Shown: positions 11,699 through 24,000 of the stretch, piece after piece | How the letters are laid out: each line of letters starts with the position of its first letter | Position numbering within the stretch: position 1 is the first letter of the stretch | Source: Juglans regia | Lineage: Eukaryota; Streptophyta; Magnoliopsida; Fagales; Juglandaceae | NCBI RefSeq assembly: GCF_001411555.2 | Contig: NC_049909.1 | Span: forward strand, 20,818,623 to 20,882,622 | Length of the DNA: 64,000 bases | Direction: 5' to 3' | Program-made: the position numbers and the translations under genes | The notes under the pieces: model-generated | Seen by the model: the letters and a program-made list of their open reading frames with translations, nothing else | What the model was told of the DNA's origin: nothing | The model's database searches: none

Positions 11699-11732
<34 letters not shown>
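11699..11732. repeat. (GA)n microsatellite in the probable 5' leader of the ACR gene
   Basis: This is an uninterrupted GA/AG run of 34 bp, 292 bp before the start codon. GA tracts are common in plant core promoters and 5' UTRs and may bind GAGA-binding (BPC) factors. Confidence 0.85.
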
Positions 11733-11734
<2 letters not shown>

Positions 11735-12023
11735 TTGGTAGGGGTTGTTAATGGCGATTTGGTCGAAGGTTTGGAGGCGATGAAGTGAGAGTTTGGGGGT
11801 ATCTGGCATCTGGGCATTGGTTCGCTTATAGCCAAAGAGAGCGGTATTTTTGGAGGAGAGGAATTTGCTTTGCTGGTTCTTCGAATCTCTCGTCGTTTAG
11901 AGTTTAGACACAGGTTTCTTGGACGCTGATATTAAACGCCCAACTACAGTGTTCAAGCAAGCGGTTCTTCGGGGGCTTTTGACCTTCCAGTACTTTGTCT
12001 TTGGCTCTGTTTTCCTGTGATCA

Positions 12024-14644
12024 ATGAAAGAAGAGAAAGGGATGGAGTGGCCCCCTTGTGTGGATGAATACGAAAAGCTCGTGACTCGGATGAACACTCC
12101 CAGGTCAGTTCCTTTTTCTTCTTTGAATTCCAGCCTCTTTTGTTCAGTCCCGAACATACACCTATGATACGCACCCAGCTAGTTGCCTTTTTTATCTGGG
12201 TTTCTAATTTTGAAACTTTTGTTCAATTATCCGTCCGGTTTCGTCTCTCATTGGGATTTTGCGATGATTTCTTTGTCTGTCTTGGGGATCGGTTCTTTTT
12301 GTCACGGCTTATGGCTCATTCAGGCTATTGACCTTTCAGCTTCCTTTTGATTTCGGTTTGATTTATTTATTTATTGTCCATTTTTAAGTTAAATATATAC
12401 CTTTGAAAACCTGGTACCGACAATTTGAACTTGGGACTCTCTGCTTTCCCTTTTATTTTAATGAAATTCTTTATCTATGGAAAACCTTGCTTAAGAAACA
12501 CGTTAGAGATTCAGCTCTCTTCCTGCCATCCTGGTGTCCTTCTCTTCATGAAATTCCTGAAAAGTCATTCCCAAACACTCAATCCTTGCGACACACATTT
12601 TTTCAACCAATTTCCATAGATAAAAAGAATTAATAATCTGTGAATACGATTGTTTTAAAATTTTTCTGACTTTTCCATGCCCTTTCTTCACTCTCGAAAA
12701 TTCTTACGACTTTTCAAAGACTTCTGTTTATCTGAAATTCAAAATCTCACAGAAAAGAGGTATTGTCTCTGACTTGACCTTTTCACTGTCGCTCAGGGTC
12801 GTGATCGACAATGCCGTTTGCCCAACTGCGACTGTGGTTACGGTAAGCCTTACACGAAACCCTCAAAAGCACGCTTTTAATTTTCAAAGGAAAAACAAAA
12901 AAGAAAAAGAAAAAGAAAGTGACTAAATCGTCGTTTCCGCTTTTGTTTGATTAACAGGTGGATAGCGCTAGAAGACATGGAATTTTACTGGAGGCCGTGC
13001 AGGTTCTCACCGATCTGAACCTTTCCATAAAGAAGGCTTACATTTCTTCTGATGGAAGATGGTTCATGGATGGTAAGAAAAATCTCGTCTCTCTTTCTTG
13101 ATAAATTAATGGTGTCCTTGCAATCGTACACCCATTTTGAGCTTACTAGCATCTTCCCCTTTTTTTTTTCTGAGTTAAGAACATGTCGATGCCATTCCCA
13201 CAAAGATTCTGACACATGGGTTAACGTTTTCACCATCTTTGGCCGCAGTTTTCCATGTAACTGATCCAAACGGAAACAAATTGACGGACGAGAGCGTTAT
13301 CACCTACATTGAGCAGGTAGGTTTCTCATTAAATTTTATCCCCCCTTTAATTTCTATTTTATTACATGTGAACTGAAATTGATCGGTGTGTTTTTTTCTT
13401 GGCAGTCCATGGGCACCATTGACAGTGGTAGAACCAACGGCTATAACGGCCTTACGGCCTTGGAGCTAACCGGGACGGACCGGGTCGGTCTGCTCTCCGA
13501 GGTATCTGCGGTGCTGGCGGACCTCCAATGCAACGTAGTGGAGGCCAAAGTTTGGACCCACAATGGCCGAATCGCATCGCTCATATACGTGAACGACTGC
13601 AACTCGGGGTGTCCAATTGAGGACTCACAAAAAATAGACCGAATCGAAGCACGTCTAAGGAACGTACTCAAAGGTGACAACGACATTCGGAGCGCCAAGA
13701 CCTCTGTTTCTATGGTGGTCACGCACACCGAGAGGAGACTGCATCAGATGATGTTCGCGGACCGTGACTATGAGAGGAAGCCGATTTTGAATTTGGGTTC
13801 CGATTCCCCGGTTGTAACAGTTCAGAATTGGGCCAAGAGGGGTTACTCGGTCGTGAATGTTCAGTGCAAGGACCGGTCCAAGCTTCTCTTTGATATTGTT
13901 TGCACGCTGACAGACATGGAGTATGTTGTTTTCCATGCTACTGTTAACACGGCGGGAGACGCAGCATATCTGGTACATACAATATAGAAATATATTTATT
14001 CTTGGCAATCGCATTTATTTCACAATTAGCATCTTCTTTCTCTTCAAAACCGTTAAGTTTGTTGGTTAATTTTCGTTGCAGGAATTTTACATTAGGCACA
14101 GAGATGGGACCCCAATTAGTTCTGAACCAGAAAGGCAACGTGTGATCCATTGTCTGAAGGCTGCCATCGAAAGAAGAGAGTCGAAGGTATTGTTCTATTT
14201 CATTTCATTTTCAATTGGTCATGTTTTATGTGAGCCTGCAGAATGTTAAAAGGGGGTTTGGTTTATCATTTACTATTGTAGGGAGTGCGCCTGGAATTAT
14301 TTGCGGCGGATAGGCAGGGGCTCTTGGCGGATGTTACAAGAACGTTCCGAGAGAATGGGCTTAACGTGACGAGAGCCGAGGTATCAACGCAAAGGGACAT
14401 GGCTCTGAACTTCTTTTATGTGACAGATGCAATTGGGAACCCTGCAGACCCAAAACTGATAGAAGCTGTTAGGCAGAGAATCGGATTGGGTAGTTTGAAA
14501 GTTAAGGAATTGCCATTGGCTTGTCCCGAAAAGGCAGAAAGTGAAGAGCAGGCGGTAGGGGTCGGTGGGGCCGTGTTGTTATCACTTGGGAGCTTAGTGA
14601 GAAGGAATCTGTACAACTTGGGATTGATCAGATCTTGTTCTTAA
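12024..14644 (+). CDS. ACR8: ACT domain repeat protein (ACR7/ACR8 type)
   Basis: Seven exons join in frame to give 447 aa: 12024-12103, 12797-12842, 12958-13072, 13249-13316, 13406-13972, 14082-14186 and 14282-14644. All introns are GT-AG. Four ACT modules are visible: about residues 28-105 ([20 protein letters not shown]), 121-195 ([20 protein letters not shown]), 255-305 ([20 protein letters not shown]) and 329-400 ([20 protein letters not shown]). Spacing, exon pattern and length match plant ACR proteins (about 440-450 aa), closest to ACR7/ACR8. ACT modules bind small ligands, usually amino acids. ACR proteins resemble the sensor part of bacterial GlnD and have no catalytic domain, and their exact role is not settled. 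The start was chosen because [18 protein letters not shown] carries the family MEWP..DEYE N-terminus; Met7 is an alternative start. ACR7 versus ACR8 cannot be decided from sequence alone. Confidence 0.92.
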
Positions 14645-17600
14645 AAAGGGGTTCCTTTTAACTAAATGAGGGTGGAAAAATGCAATCTGTGAGTGCAGCC
14701 TAATATTCTTTGCTTCAGGTTTGGGCTTTGTGTACATAAAAAGAGAGAAGGTGGATTTGGTGAATGGTAGTTGGGATATTTGGTTGGGTTTGGTTGGCTG
14801 CATAATAGACACTTGGGAGCTTGGAAGGAAGAGGGGGCTCTTTACCATTGTTAAATGCTTTGCTTTATTTGAAGGAAGCTTTGAAATAGCATGTGTAGGA
14901 AAAGGTGGAAAAGAAAAAGGGTGTTGGGTTGGTGTTGCTGGCATGGAGAGTGAAAGGATTAGGTAGAAGATATTAATAGGGTATTTGTTTCATACAGCTC
15001 AAACATGTACAAAATGACTTCTTTTTCTAATGGTTGACTTCATTTTTTTTTTATCCTATTTATATTTTAATTAAATTTTCTTGCTCTCCGGCCGGGCTTC
15101 TTTAATTTGTTGGAAATAATATATATATATATATATTCTTAGATTGAAATTATCATTTGGGATTTGTTTATCTCTAAAAATTGGAGGTCCTAATTAGTTC
15201 GAAGAATTTTACCGATCACATAGTTAATTTGTTGAAGTTTTTCGGGAATTGTAAAATTTATTACTCAAATTTGAATAGGCTGACATTTATAAATGCGGAA
15301 GTTATATAGTTGGGACTCATAACTAGCACGTGAATTATCAAATTCGACCACCGTCGTCATGCACCTCATAAATGTTCACATGATGTGAAGGAAGAAATTA
15401 AAAATATCCTCGAATTTCAGTTTGCTGGAGTCAATATCGGGTAACGATCGAAGTGAATAGACATCATCATGTTTTGTAATGAAATATTTGTTGTTCTGTT
15501 CAGCATGATATATATATAAGGATTTTTATTTTTATTTTTTGTTTTGGTTTTAGGTAGGCCGTCCATGATGTAAATATTTGTATATTTTATTTCATTAAGT
15601 TGTGTCAGATTAAGATTCGTCGCTGACATAGCTTTTCAAAATGTTTATAGACTATGGTCGAATAATTTAGAGCTGATGATCCAGAGCATGCTGCTTTAAC
15701 AATATCAACTGATCAAAGGGTAGTGACAAACTACAGATGAAAGTGGTCAAAAATAACAAAGGAGGCGGCTGGCTGTCTTTACTATGTTTTTATCTGTTCC
15801 CCCTACAAGAAAAAAAGAAAACCACGACTCCAGTCCCGACAGATAGTCTATCCCAAAGGAGAGAGAGTTTCAAATTGCAGCCGATGATTCGTCTTTATAT
15901 CCTCTCTGTTTGCTTTAATTTAATATGTCGTAAGCTTCATTAAAAAAAGGAAAAGAAAAGAAATAACATAGCATTTTGGTGAACTCCTAAATCTCTTATC
16001 CGGTTTTTCTTAAGAATAATCCATGCATGATTAGCTCCATGCATATGCATGCCTTTGTCAAACAATAGCATTAGCAGAAACAGCTTTAAAAGTACTAAAA
16101 TTCTTTGCCTTCAATTATAAACACGATGACGTTCGACGGACCATTTCTTCCACACCCATTAATATTATCGACAATAATTAATTAGCAAAGGGGTCCATTC
16201 TAGGAGCTTATAAGCTGGTAGTGGGGACTGGGAGTAGGTGATGAACAACCAAGAGTTAATTTGTTGACTTTTAAAAGTTTTGACTTAGAACATGCAGGTT
16301 ACGGTTTAAATCTATGGACCGTGCCTGAGAGAGTAACATGCTGCGGACGGCATGCACGCCGGTGAAAGAAACGGACAGCCTAGCTAAGACTCACATGCAC
16401 AGTTGGTTTGAACCTTTTTTTTTTTTTTTTTACACATTGGCTCTGCTTTTTATAGACTTGCTTCTCGTGAGATGGTGAAAATGGCACCATGCATTATGCA
16501 TACGAGAGGTAGAAAGCTTGCTTGTTTTAGGGCTCAAAAACCATGGACAATATTATAGAATTAATCTCGGGTATTTAATAATTTGCTTTTGTTACTGTTT
16601 CGAGATGACAGTTTTGATGATGATCAGGCTAGCTAGTACTTTTTTTTTTTAATAGAAAGAAGACAGTACTTCAATTTTATTGATAATCCTCACTTATGAT
16701 GGAGGAAAACCGTGATTACAAACCGAAATCTAATAAATAGTTTGACTAGTTAGTACTCTTGGTGATCATGTTGTGAATATGCTGATTCGTGTCTATGGTA
16801 AGTAGTTATATAGCTAGCTAGGGAAGCAAAGATCGGGAAAGCAGATTGACAGTCTATTAATAGATATATATAGCATTAATGACATATTAGTTATAATTAA
16901 TGTCAATATAAATGTAGGCATTATGAGTCATAAATTTAATCTAACGCATGATCAACACCTACGATAGCCTAGTTATTGAATGCCAAGTTATTGGCATATT
17001 TGGAACAAGAACTCGCTTTAACCCATCTCAAACTAATTATTGATGACACCTACTACTTTTTTAACTTTCTATAAAAAAGTTAAATTTATTTATTTTTTTT
17101 TAAAAAAAGACGATATCCCAACATACTTCATATATTTAAATATATATGATCTCAACATATTTATATTCAAGCACATTTTAATGAGACCTACAACATATTA
17201 TTATTCATATATCAACTCAAATCATTTGAGATCATTTCAAAATCCAGGCGCAATCTTATAAGTATCGCTAAGACCGTCCATCAAGAATTTCTTCCATCGT
17301 CCACAGAATATTTGATGTTGTATGTGGACAGTATGAGTTTGATTAAATATTATGAAATCCATGTATTATGTATATATATTATTCTCCAAACCGTAGGATT
17401 CCTTGGCTAGCTTCATGTCCACCCTTTAATAAGCAAACCTAAAACTAGATGCCCCGTGGCCCGTGTGATCAATTTAACAGATGGTACGTACCTTCCAACC
17501 AATTATTCTTGAGGCTAGCTACTAGCTAGGATATTGATTCTTTGAGTGTTAAAGAAGAACTTGGGCATGCAGCATTCATGTCGAGAAATCTCAAAGGAAT

Positions 17601-20038
17601 TATATGATCTTTAAAATGTAATGAACCATGCATGGATATATACCGTCACATTCATATATATCTGCATGCATGCAGTTGAAAGGTAGGGTTTGATGCTTTA
17701 TGCTTCCAGCATAATTTTAGTGCACATGATGTGCAAGTAGAACCTGGGATATATGCATGCAGGAGGTTTAATTCACGTAAAGCTAGCTAGCTTGCAGGTG
17801 AAATTTAAGGTGGTATATATATCTAATAGATGTCATGTCATCCTTTAGGACAAGGCCGATCCCATGAATGAGAGCGTGCAACATAATTAATTCACATGAA
17901 GTTTGCAGCACAAACCAATTAAGTTAATGGTGTTTACTTGAGAGTTGAGACAAAATACACGCGGCAGTAGTACTATATATATATATATATCTTTACCTAC
18001 CATGGAAGAAAGAAAATAAGTTAAGAATCAGCATTTTAATTAGACAAGACTACTTATAACTAGCTTTATACATTATGGTTTTCCTAATAATCCAAGTGCT
18101 GTCGTTTAGTGCAAATATCCAAATTCTTTGGTGGGCATTATATGGTCATGATCAAGATCAGTTTGGTTAGAGAATCTACATGCAAGGGGAGGGCTTCCTA
18201 TGGAGACTTTGTCTATGTTCACGTACAGTTAGCCGTTTTCTTTTGTAATTGGAATCTCCTTTTATTAATCTTATATATGCGCCTGTCCTATGACCGATCC
18301 TCCTTTTTTTTTATGTGTCCATATAGCTTTGGTGTTTGGGAATGCATCACTTTAATCTCAGCATGCCCCTGTATTACGTACATAATTAGGCCTTTTTCAA
18401 AGGAGATTCTTAGCTGTCATTGGCCAATTGTCATAGGATACTTACAAAACGAGAATCAGTAAATGTTCTTTAGTGGAATTTACACAAGATAATATATATG
18501 TCTTCCATATATATATCAAAAACTTTATCTGGCTGTCGCCTTGGGTAGGTGGAAAGTTGCAAAGTGGCCCTTTTCTTTTTTCTTCTTTTCATTAATCTGG
18601 CACTGAACATTTAGATATTGTCGCTCATGTTCTTTCTAGCTAGCTGTTCTTTTGTAGATAATCACGTACGATGCTCATAAGGCATAACCCTGTCTGTTTA
18701 ATTTCCTAGTTCTTAACATGCATCAAGCTGGATTGTGTCCTAGATAAAAAAGGCCAATATTGTACACAGATGCGTTCTAACTTATATATATTTACTAATC
18801 ACCATGCATGACAATGACCTCAGTTGCAAGATGAGGCACCCAGATGTGATCGAAAATAAAAATATTTGCTTTAGCCTACATGATACTTCGAGGATCGAGC
18901 CAAAATGAAAGACAAAACTCTGGCTGGCCTATGCCAACTAAATTCTTTGTGCCAAATCGTCGTGTATTGTTTTCTGCATCAAGAACGTCTAGTACTACAA
19001 ATATAACAAGGCTCCGGCCAAATTAACCACCAAACTCTCTCGATCAGTTGGGTTTACAGTATTAAAGTGATGAACACGATTTGATCTCTACGGACGTGCC
19101 AAGAGACTAGCTAGCTGATCATAAAGACAGAAGATAAGCCAGTACTAGTAATTACCCTAAGAATTATGAGGCGCGGGGAAAGAAACAAAGATTAATATAT
19201 AGTAGTTGAAAAAATATTAATTGTTTTGTTGCAAGTTGCAAAAATTCGATGATATGATATTTCACAAGCTGGTTTGGAAAGTTTGATATCCAACGAAGAA
19301 AGCGCCACAATATAATGAGACTTTCGCTGTTTACTATGACTTTGTTATATTTTTGAAGTTAGAATCTGATCTTTAATAATTCATGCTTTTCTGCAGCCTT
19401 TTTTTGGTTCGTGTTCTTACAGCTTTGGAGTTCCCGCTTTATAAAGTAAGCCAGTAATTAAGCTTGGAAAAAGCTTGCGCGCCCATGGTTGTTTAGAAAG
19501 GGTTCAATTCATATTCTTTTGCTTAATTTTTTTGTTCTTTCGGTAAAGGGTTCCGAGCCTAATTTAGCAAATACTCAAACAAACCCCATATATATCTTAA
19601 TTATAAATAATTTTGCTCGATTTACAAATATCTGAGGTGATCCATGCATGGGAAATAACATGCGTAAGATAGATAGAAATACATTCTTGCATTTCAATTC
19701 AAATAGAGAAAATGGATATATAAAATATTCTAGATCTTCTTGTTGAGGAATAATCTCGACAAAGTCTTAGGCATGTTTATAAGAAATGAATAATTTTATC
19801 TTATTGAACTGATTTTATGAGATGAGTTAGACTCATGAATTTTTTCACTCCCAAACTATATATGAGTACTTAGATTCTCCGGAAAAATGGCAAACTTTTC
19901 CTGCATATAAGACAATCATGAATTCTCTATCAACTCAAGCACGCATAATTAGGTGAAGCTAGCTAGCCGCCTTGGCCGGGTGCATGGTTTGTCATGTTGA
20001 AAGCAATTTTACGTTAAAATAAAGTTCGAGTAGTTGAC
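14645..20038. other. 5.4-kb intergenic region between the ACR gene and the copia element
   Basis: I see no coding gene, RNA gene or complete transposon. The DNA is AT-rich with short TA repeats (for example near 15120 and 17973) and many TAGCTAGCT/GCATGCAT words. Short frames at 17040-17261 and 18109-18462 lack family resemblance. A degenerate MITE-like patch lies near 19766-19860. Confidence 0.5.
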
Positions 20039-20043
20039 CCTTT

Positions 20044-20442
20044 TGTTGAAGTCCATGCCCTGAGCAGTCATTGTTGACTGCTCAGCGCTTAACCCTCAAC
20101 CCCCAGCGCCCAACCACCTAATGAATGCAACAATAAATGCGTTCATACGTGAAGTAATGCGCCTATAAATTAAAGCTTCAGACGAGAGCATCATACACCC
20201 AAAGAGAAAAGAAAAGAGAGAGAGCCGAGAGAGCTCTGAGAGAAAAGAAGAGAGTTGAGTTGAGTGGAGTGTGATCCTCCTCCTCTGTAATATTTTCTTG
20301 TGTTCCACTATTTATTAGTGAAGCTCTTTTCTGTGGATGTAGGCAGTTGCCGAACCACGTTAAATTTTTGGTGTCACTGAGTGCATGAGTGTACTCTTTT
20401 ATTACCGCTTTTATCCCTTCCGCTGTGTTGATTTCCCCAACA
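20044..20442 (+). repeat. 5' LTR of the copia element
   Basis: It begins TGTTGAAG and ends CCCCAACA, with TG...CA termini. A TATA box (TATAAAT) is at 20164-20170. A 10-bp inverted repeat, TGAGCAGTCA...TGACTGCTCA with a 4-bp spacer, lies at 20061-20084 upstream of the TATA box. A GA-rich tract follows at about 20205-20250, probably downstream of the transcription start. Confidence 0.97.
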
Positions 20443-20444
20443 AG

Positions 20445-20456
20445 TGGTATCAGAGC
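20445..20456 (+). other. Primer binding site for initiator tRNA-Met
   Basis: TGGTATCAGAGC lies two bases after the 5' LTR. It is complementary to the 3' end of plant initiator tRNA-Met, the usual minus-strand primer of plant copia elements. Confidence 0.95.
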
Positions 20457-20587
20457 GTTTGTTGGAAGAAGTTTTTTACAGAAAACTCGGTTTTAGTGTG
20501 TAGCTCAGTTTTCAAATTTGAGCATACCACTGTGTTCGTCTCATCCAGACAAGAAAAGCGGTGGAAACCAGAGGCCAAACGGATGCC

Positions 20588-20875
20588 GCACGCGCTCCCA
20601 CGCGCCGTCTGAAGATCGGAGAGTGAGACCCACTCTCGACACGCGTCCCACGCGCCAAGTAGAGTCTCTAGCGCGTGATTCCCACGCTCATACACGCGCC
20701 ACACGCGCTCCAGAGAAGACTTGCGCGTGAATTTCACGCGCCTGACGTGTTCTTGACTTTATAAAGCGCGTGAGGGACACGCGCCTACGCGTTCCACGCG
20801 CACCAGAGGTGTTCAGGCGCGTGAGGTACACGCGCCTACGCGCTGTTTGTCGCGCCACGCACTGCACGCGCGACA
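20588..20875 (+). repeat. CpG-rich palindromic repeats in the retrotransposon leader
   Basis: The untranslated leader carries well over a dozen CACGCGC/GCGCGTG-type motifs in under 300 bp. A 26-bp unit, itself palindromic (GCGCGTGAGG...CACGCGCC), occurs at 20766-20791 and 20817-20842 with one mismatch. The surrounding DNA is AT-rich, so this is a marked compositional island. Confidence 0.85.
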
Positions 20876-21051
20876 GAGTTCCTGTTTTGGTTCTTTTGCT
20901 CATTCCTTGTGCTATCTGAGTCCGATTTTGACGAAACAAGACTCGTTTCCAACAAAATCAGACGTTCCGGACACAACGGTGCTGTCCGTTTTGTGATATT
21001 CCACCTCAAAGATCCTGTACTTGTATTTTGTATTTAGAACAGTCTAAATCC

Positions 21052-24000
21052 ATGGAGGATTCAGCATCAGGCGCCATGATAAAGCTGACTGCCTCAAACT
21101 ACAGTCTTTGGAGACCTCGAATGGAGGATCTCTTGAACTGTAAAGATCTGTTTGACCCTTTGGAAGATGAAGGGAAGAAGCCAGATGAAGTTACGGATCA
21201 AGTGTGGAAAAAGATGCACAAGAAGACTATTGGTCAGATCAGGCAATGGATTGACCATAGTGTTTTTCACCACGTGGCCCAGGAGACGGATGCATATAAC
21301 CTCTGGAAAAAGTTAGAGGATATGTATCAGGCTAAAACTGCTCGAAACAAGGCCCTCTTGATGAGACGGCTTGTTAACTTGAAGTTGAAAAGCGATACCT
21401 CTGTTGCCGAGCATACTAGCGAGTTTCAAAACCTAGTTAACCAGCTCGGGTCCGTCAACCTGAATCTTGGCGATGAAGAACAAGCCCTGCTACTTCTCAG
21501 TTCATTACCAGACAGTTGGGAGACGCTGGTGGTCTCCCTAAGTAACTCTACTCCAGATGGCAAACTTACCATGACGATGGTTAAGGATGCCCTGTTTAAT
21601 GAGGAGGCCAGACGAAAAGAGACAAGCATGAATCAAACTCATGCCCTTGTCACCGAGAGTAGAGAAAGGCCTCAAGGTAATGATAGAGGGAGAAGTGGAG
21701 GCAGAAACAGAGGGAAGCCTCAACCACGTGGGAGGTCCAGCAGCAGCAAGAACCAGCAGACGGGTAACATAAAATGTTACCACTGTGGCAAAGAAGGCCA
21801 CATGAGGAAACACTGCCGCAAGTTTTTAAGGGAGCAAGGTCAAAGCAGTAAGCTGAAGAAAGAAGATGGTGAAACCCTTGTCACTCTTTCTGGAGATGTG
21901 GCAATACTCTCCACCAGTGACGAGACGTGTCTGCACGTTGCAAGCCATGATGTTGAGTGGGTGGTAGACACAGCAGCATCATACCACGCCACTTCCCACA
22001 GTGAATTTTTCACTACGTACAAAGCAGGAGACTTTGGTACGGTAAGGATGGGGAATGCCAGTTCCTCGAAGATCGTGGGTGTTGGCGAAGTGCAGATAAA
22101 AACCAACGTTGGTTGCACCATGGTGTTGAAAGATGTTCGACACATTCCTGACCTTCGGCTCAACCTGATTTCCGGGACAGCCCTTGATCGACAGGGCTAT
22201 GACAGCTACTTCAGCAAAGGCACTTGGAAGCTGTCACAAGGTGCCATGGTTGTCGCCCGAGGACATATTTGCGGTACGTTGTACAAGACCCATGTGAAGA
22301 TCGGTTCTGATAGCCTCAATGCAGTGGAAGACGAGGCATCACCGAATCTGTGGCACAAGAGACTCGGACACATGGGTGAGAAAGGGTTAGATACGCTTGC
22401 AAAGAAGGCACTTATCAAAATTGCCAAAGGAACAGCGTTAAACCCTTGTGAGTACTGTTTGTTTGGCAAACAATGTAGAGTCTCGTTTAAATCCTCTACG
22501 AAGAGAAGATCAGAGTTGTTGAGTCTGGTACACTCTGATGTATGTGGTCCCATGGAAGAAGAGTCATTGGGAGGTAACAGATATTTCGTGACATTCATTG
22601 ATGATGCTTCACGAAAGGTCTGGGTATATGTTTTGAAGTCAAAGGATCAGGTCTTCGAGCACTTCAAGAATTTCCACACCCTAGTGGAAAGAGAGACGGG
22701 AAAGAAGTTGAAGTGCCTGCGAACGGACAACGGAGGAGAATATGTCTCCAAAAGGTTCGCTGCATACTGCGCTGATCGCGGTATTCGACATGAGAAGACG
22801 GTCCCATATACCCCTCAGCACAATGGTGTAGCCGAAAGAATGAACCGGACCATCATTGAAAGAACAAGATGCATGCTCAGTATGGCCAAGTTACCAAAGC
22901 CATTCTGGGGTGAAGCTGTTCTAGCTGCCTGTTACCTGATCAACAGATCACCTTCTGCACCACTGGAATTTGAAATTCCTGAGAAGGTTTGGTCTGGAAA
23001 AGATGTCTCTTACTCTCACCTGAGAGTGTTTGGGTGCAAAGCCTTTGCACACGTATCCAAGGAGCTGAGACAGAAGCTCGATGTCAAGTCAACTCCATGT
23101 ATCTTTGTTGGATATGGAGATGAAGAATTCGGATACAAGTTATGGGATCCAGTGACAAAGAGAATTGTCAGAAGTAGGGACGTTGTGTTCCATGAAAACC
23201 AGAACATAGGAACTGAAGCTTCATCAAGAGAGCTTAGTTCCGATACTCCAAATCCTGCACCATTACAGTCCGCCACAGATAATGAGGAAATGCAGGATCG
23301 AGATCCAGAAGCAGAAGAAGAAGCTCAGGGTGTCGAGCAGGGGGAGCAAGAATCCTCTCCACCAGCAGCTGGTGTACCACCACAAGGGTTAGATGGTGAT
23401 GAACCTCCTTTGGTTGATGAACCAAGAAGATCGGCAAGAGGCCGCCTACTGATTCCGTCGAGGAAATATCCGGAATCAGACTATATTCTGCTTACTGATG
23501 AGGGGGAGCCAGAGAGTTTCCAGGAAGTTCAAACTCATGCTGATAGAAGCCTATGGGTGCAAGCAATGCAAGAAGAGATGAGTTCTTTACAGAAAAATCA
23601 GACCTATGAGTTGGTGAAATTTCCTGAAGGAAAGAAAGCCCTAAAGAACAAATGGGTGTTCAAGCTGAAGAAAGATGGCCAAGGAAAGCTGATGAAGCAC
23701 AAGGCCAGATTGGTTGTCAAAGGATTCCAGCAGAAGAAGGGAATCGACTTTGACGAGATATTTTCTCCGGTGGTGAAAATGATGTCGATCCGAGTCATAC
23801 TCGGATTGGTAGCCAGCTTGAATTTGGAACTCGAACAGATGGATGTGAAGACAGCCTTTCTCCATGGAGATTTGGAGGAGGAGATCTATATGGAGCAACC
23901 AGAAGGGTTTGCAGCTCCAGGGAAAGATCACTTAGTCTGCAGGCTGAAGAAGAGTCTCTATGGCCTCAAGCAAGCGCCGAGGCAATGGTACAAGAAGTTC

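Noticed and set aside
13441..14014. Antisense frames of 95-119 codons over the ACR gene
   Set aside because: They are shadows of exon 5, whose sense frame has clear ACT motifs.
18109..18462. 117-codon plus-strand frame in the large intergenic region
   Set aside because: Composition and sequence look random, and there is no splice or homology support.
20096..20308. Minus-strand 70-codon frame, repeated at 25143-25355
   Set aside because: It lies wholly within each LTR, antisense to the GA-rich part. It repeats because the LTR repeats, and has no protein family features.
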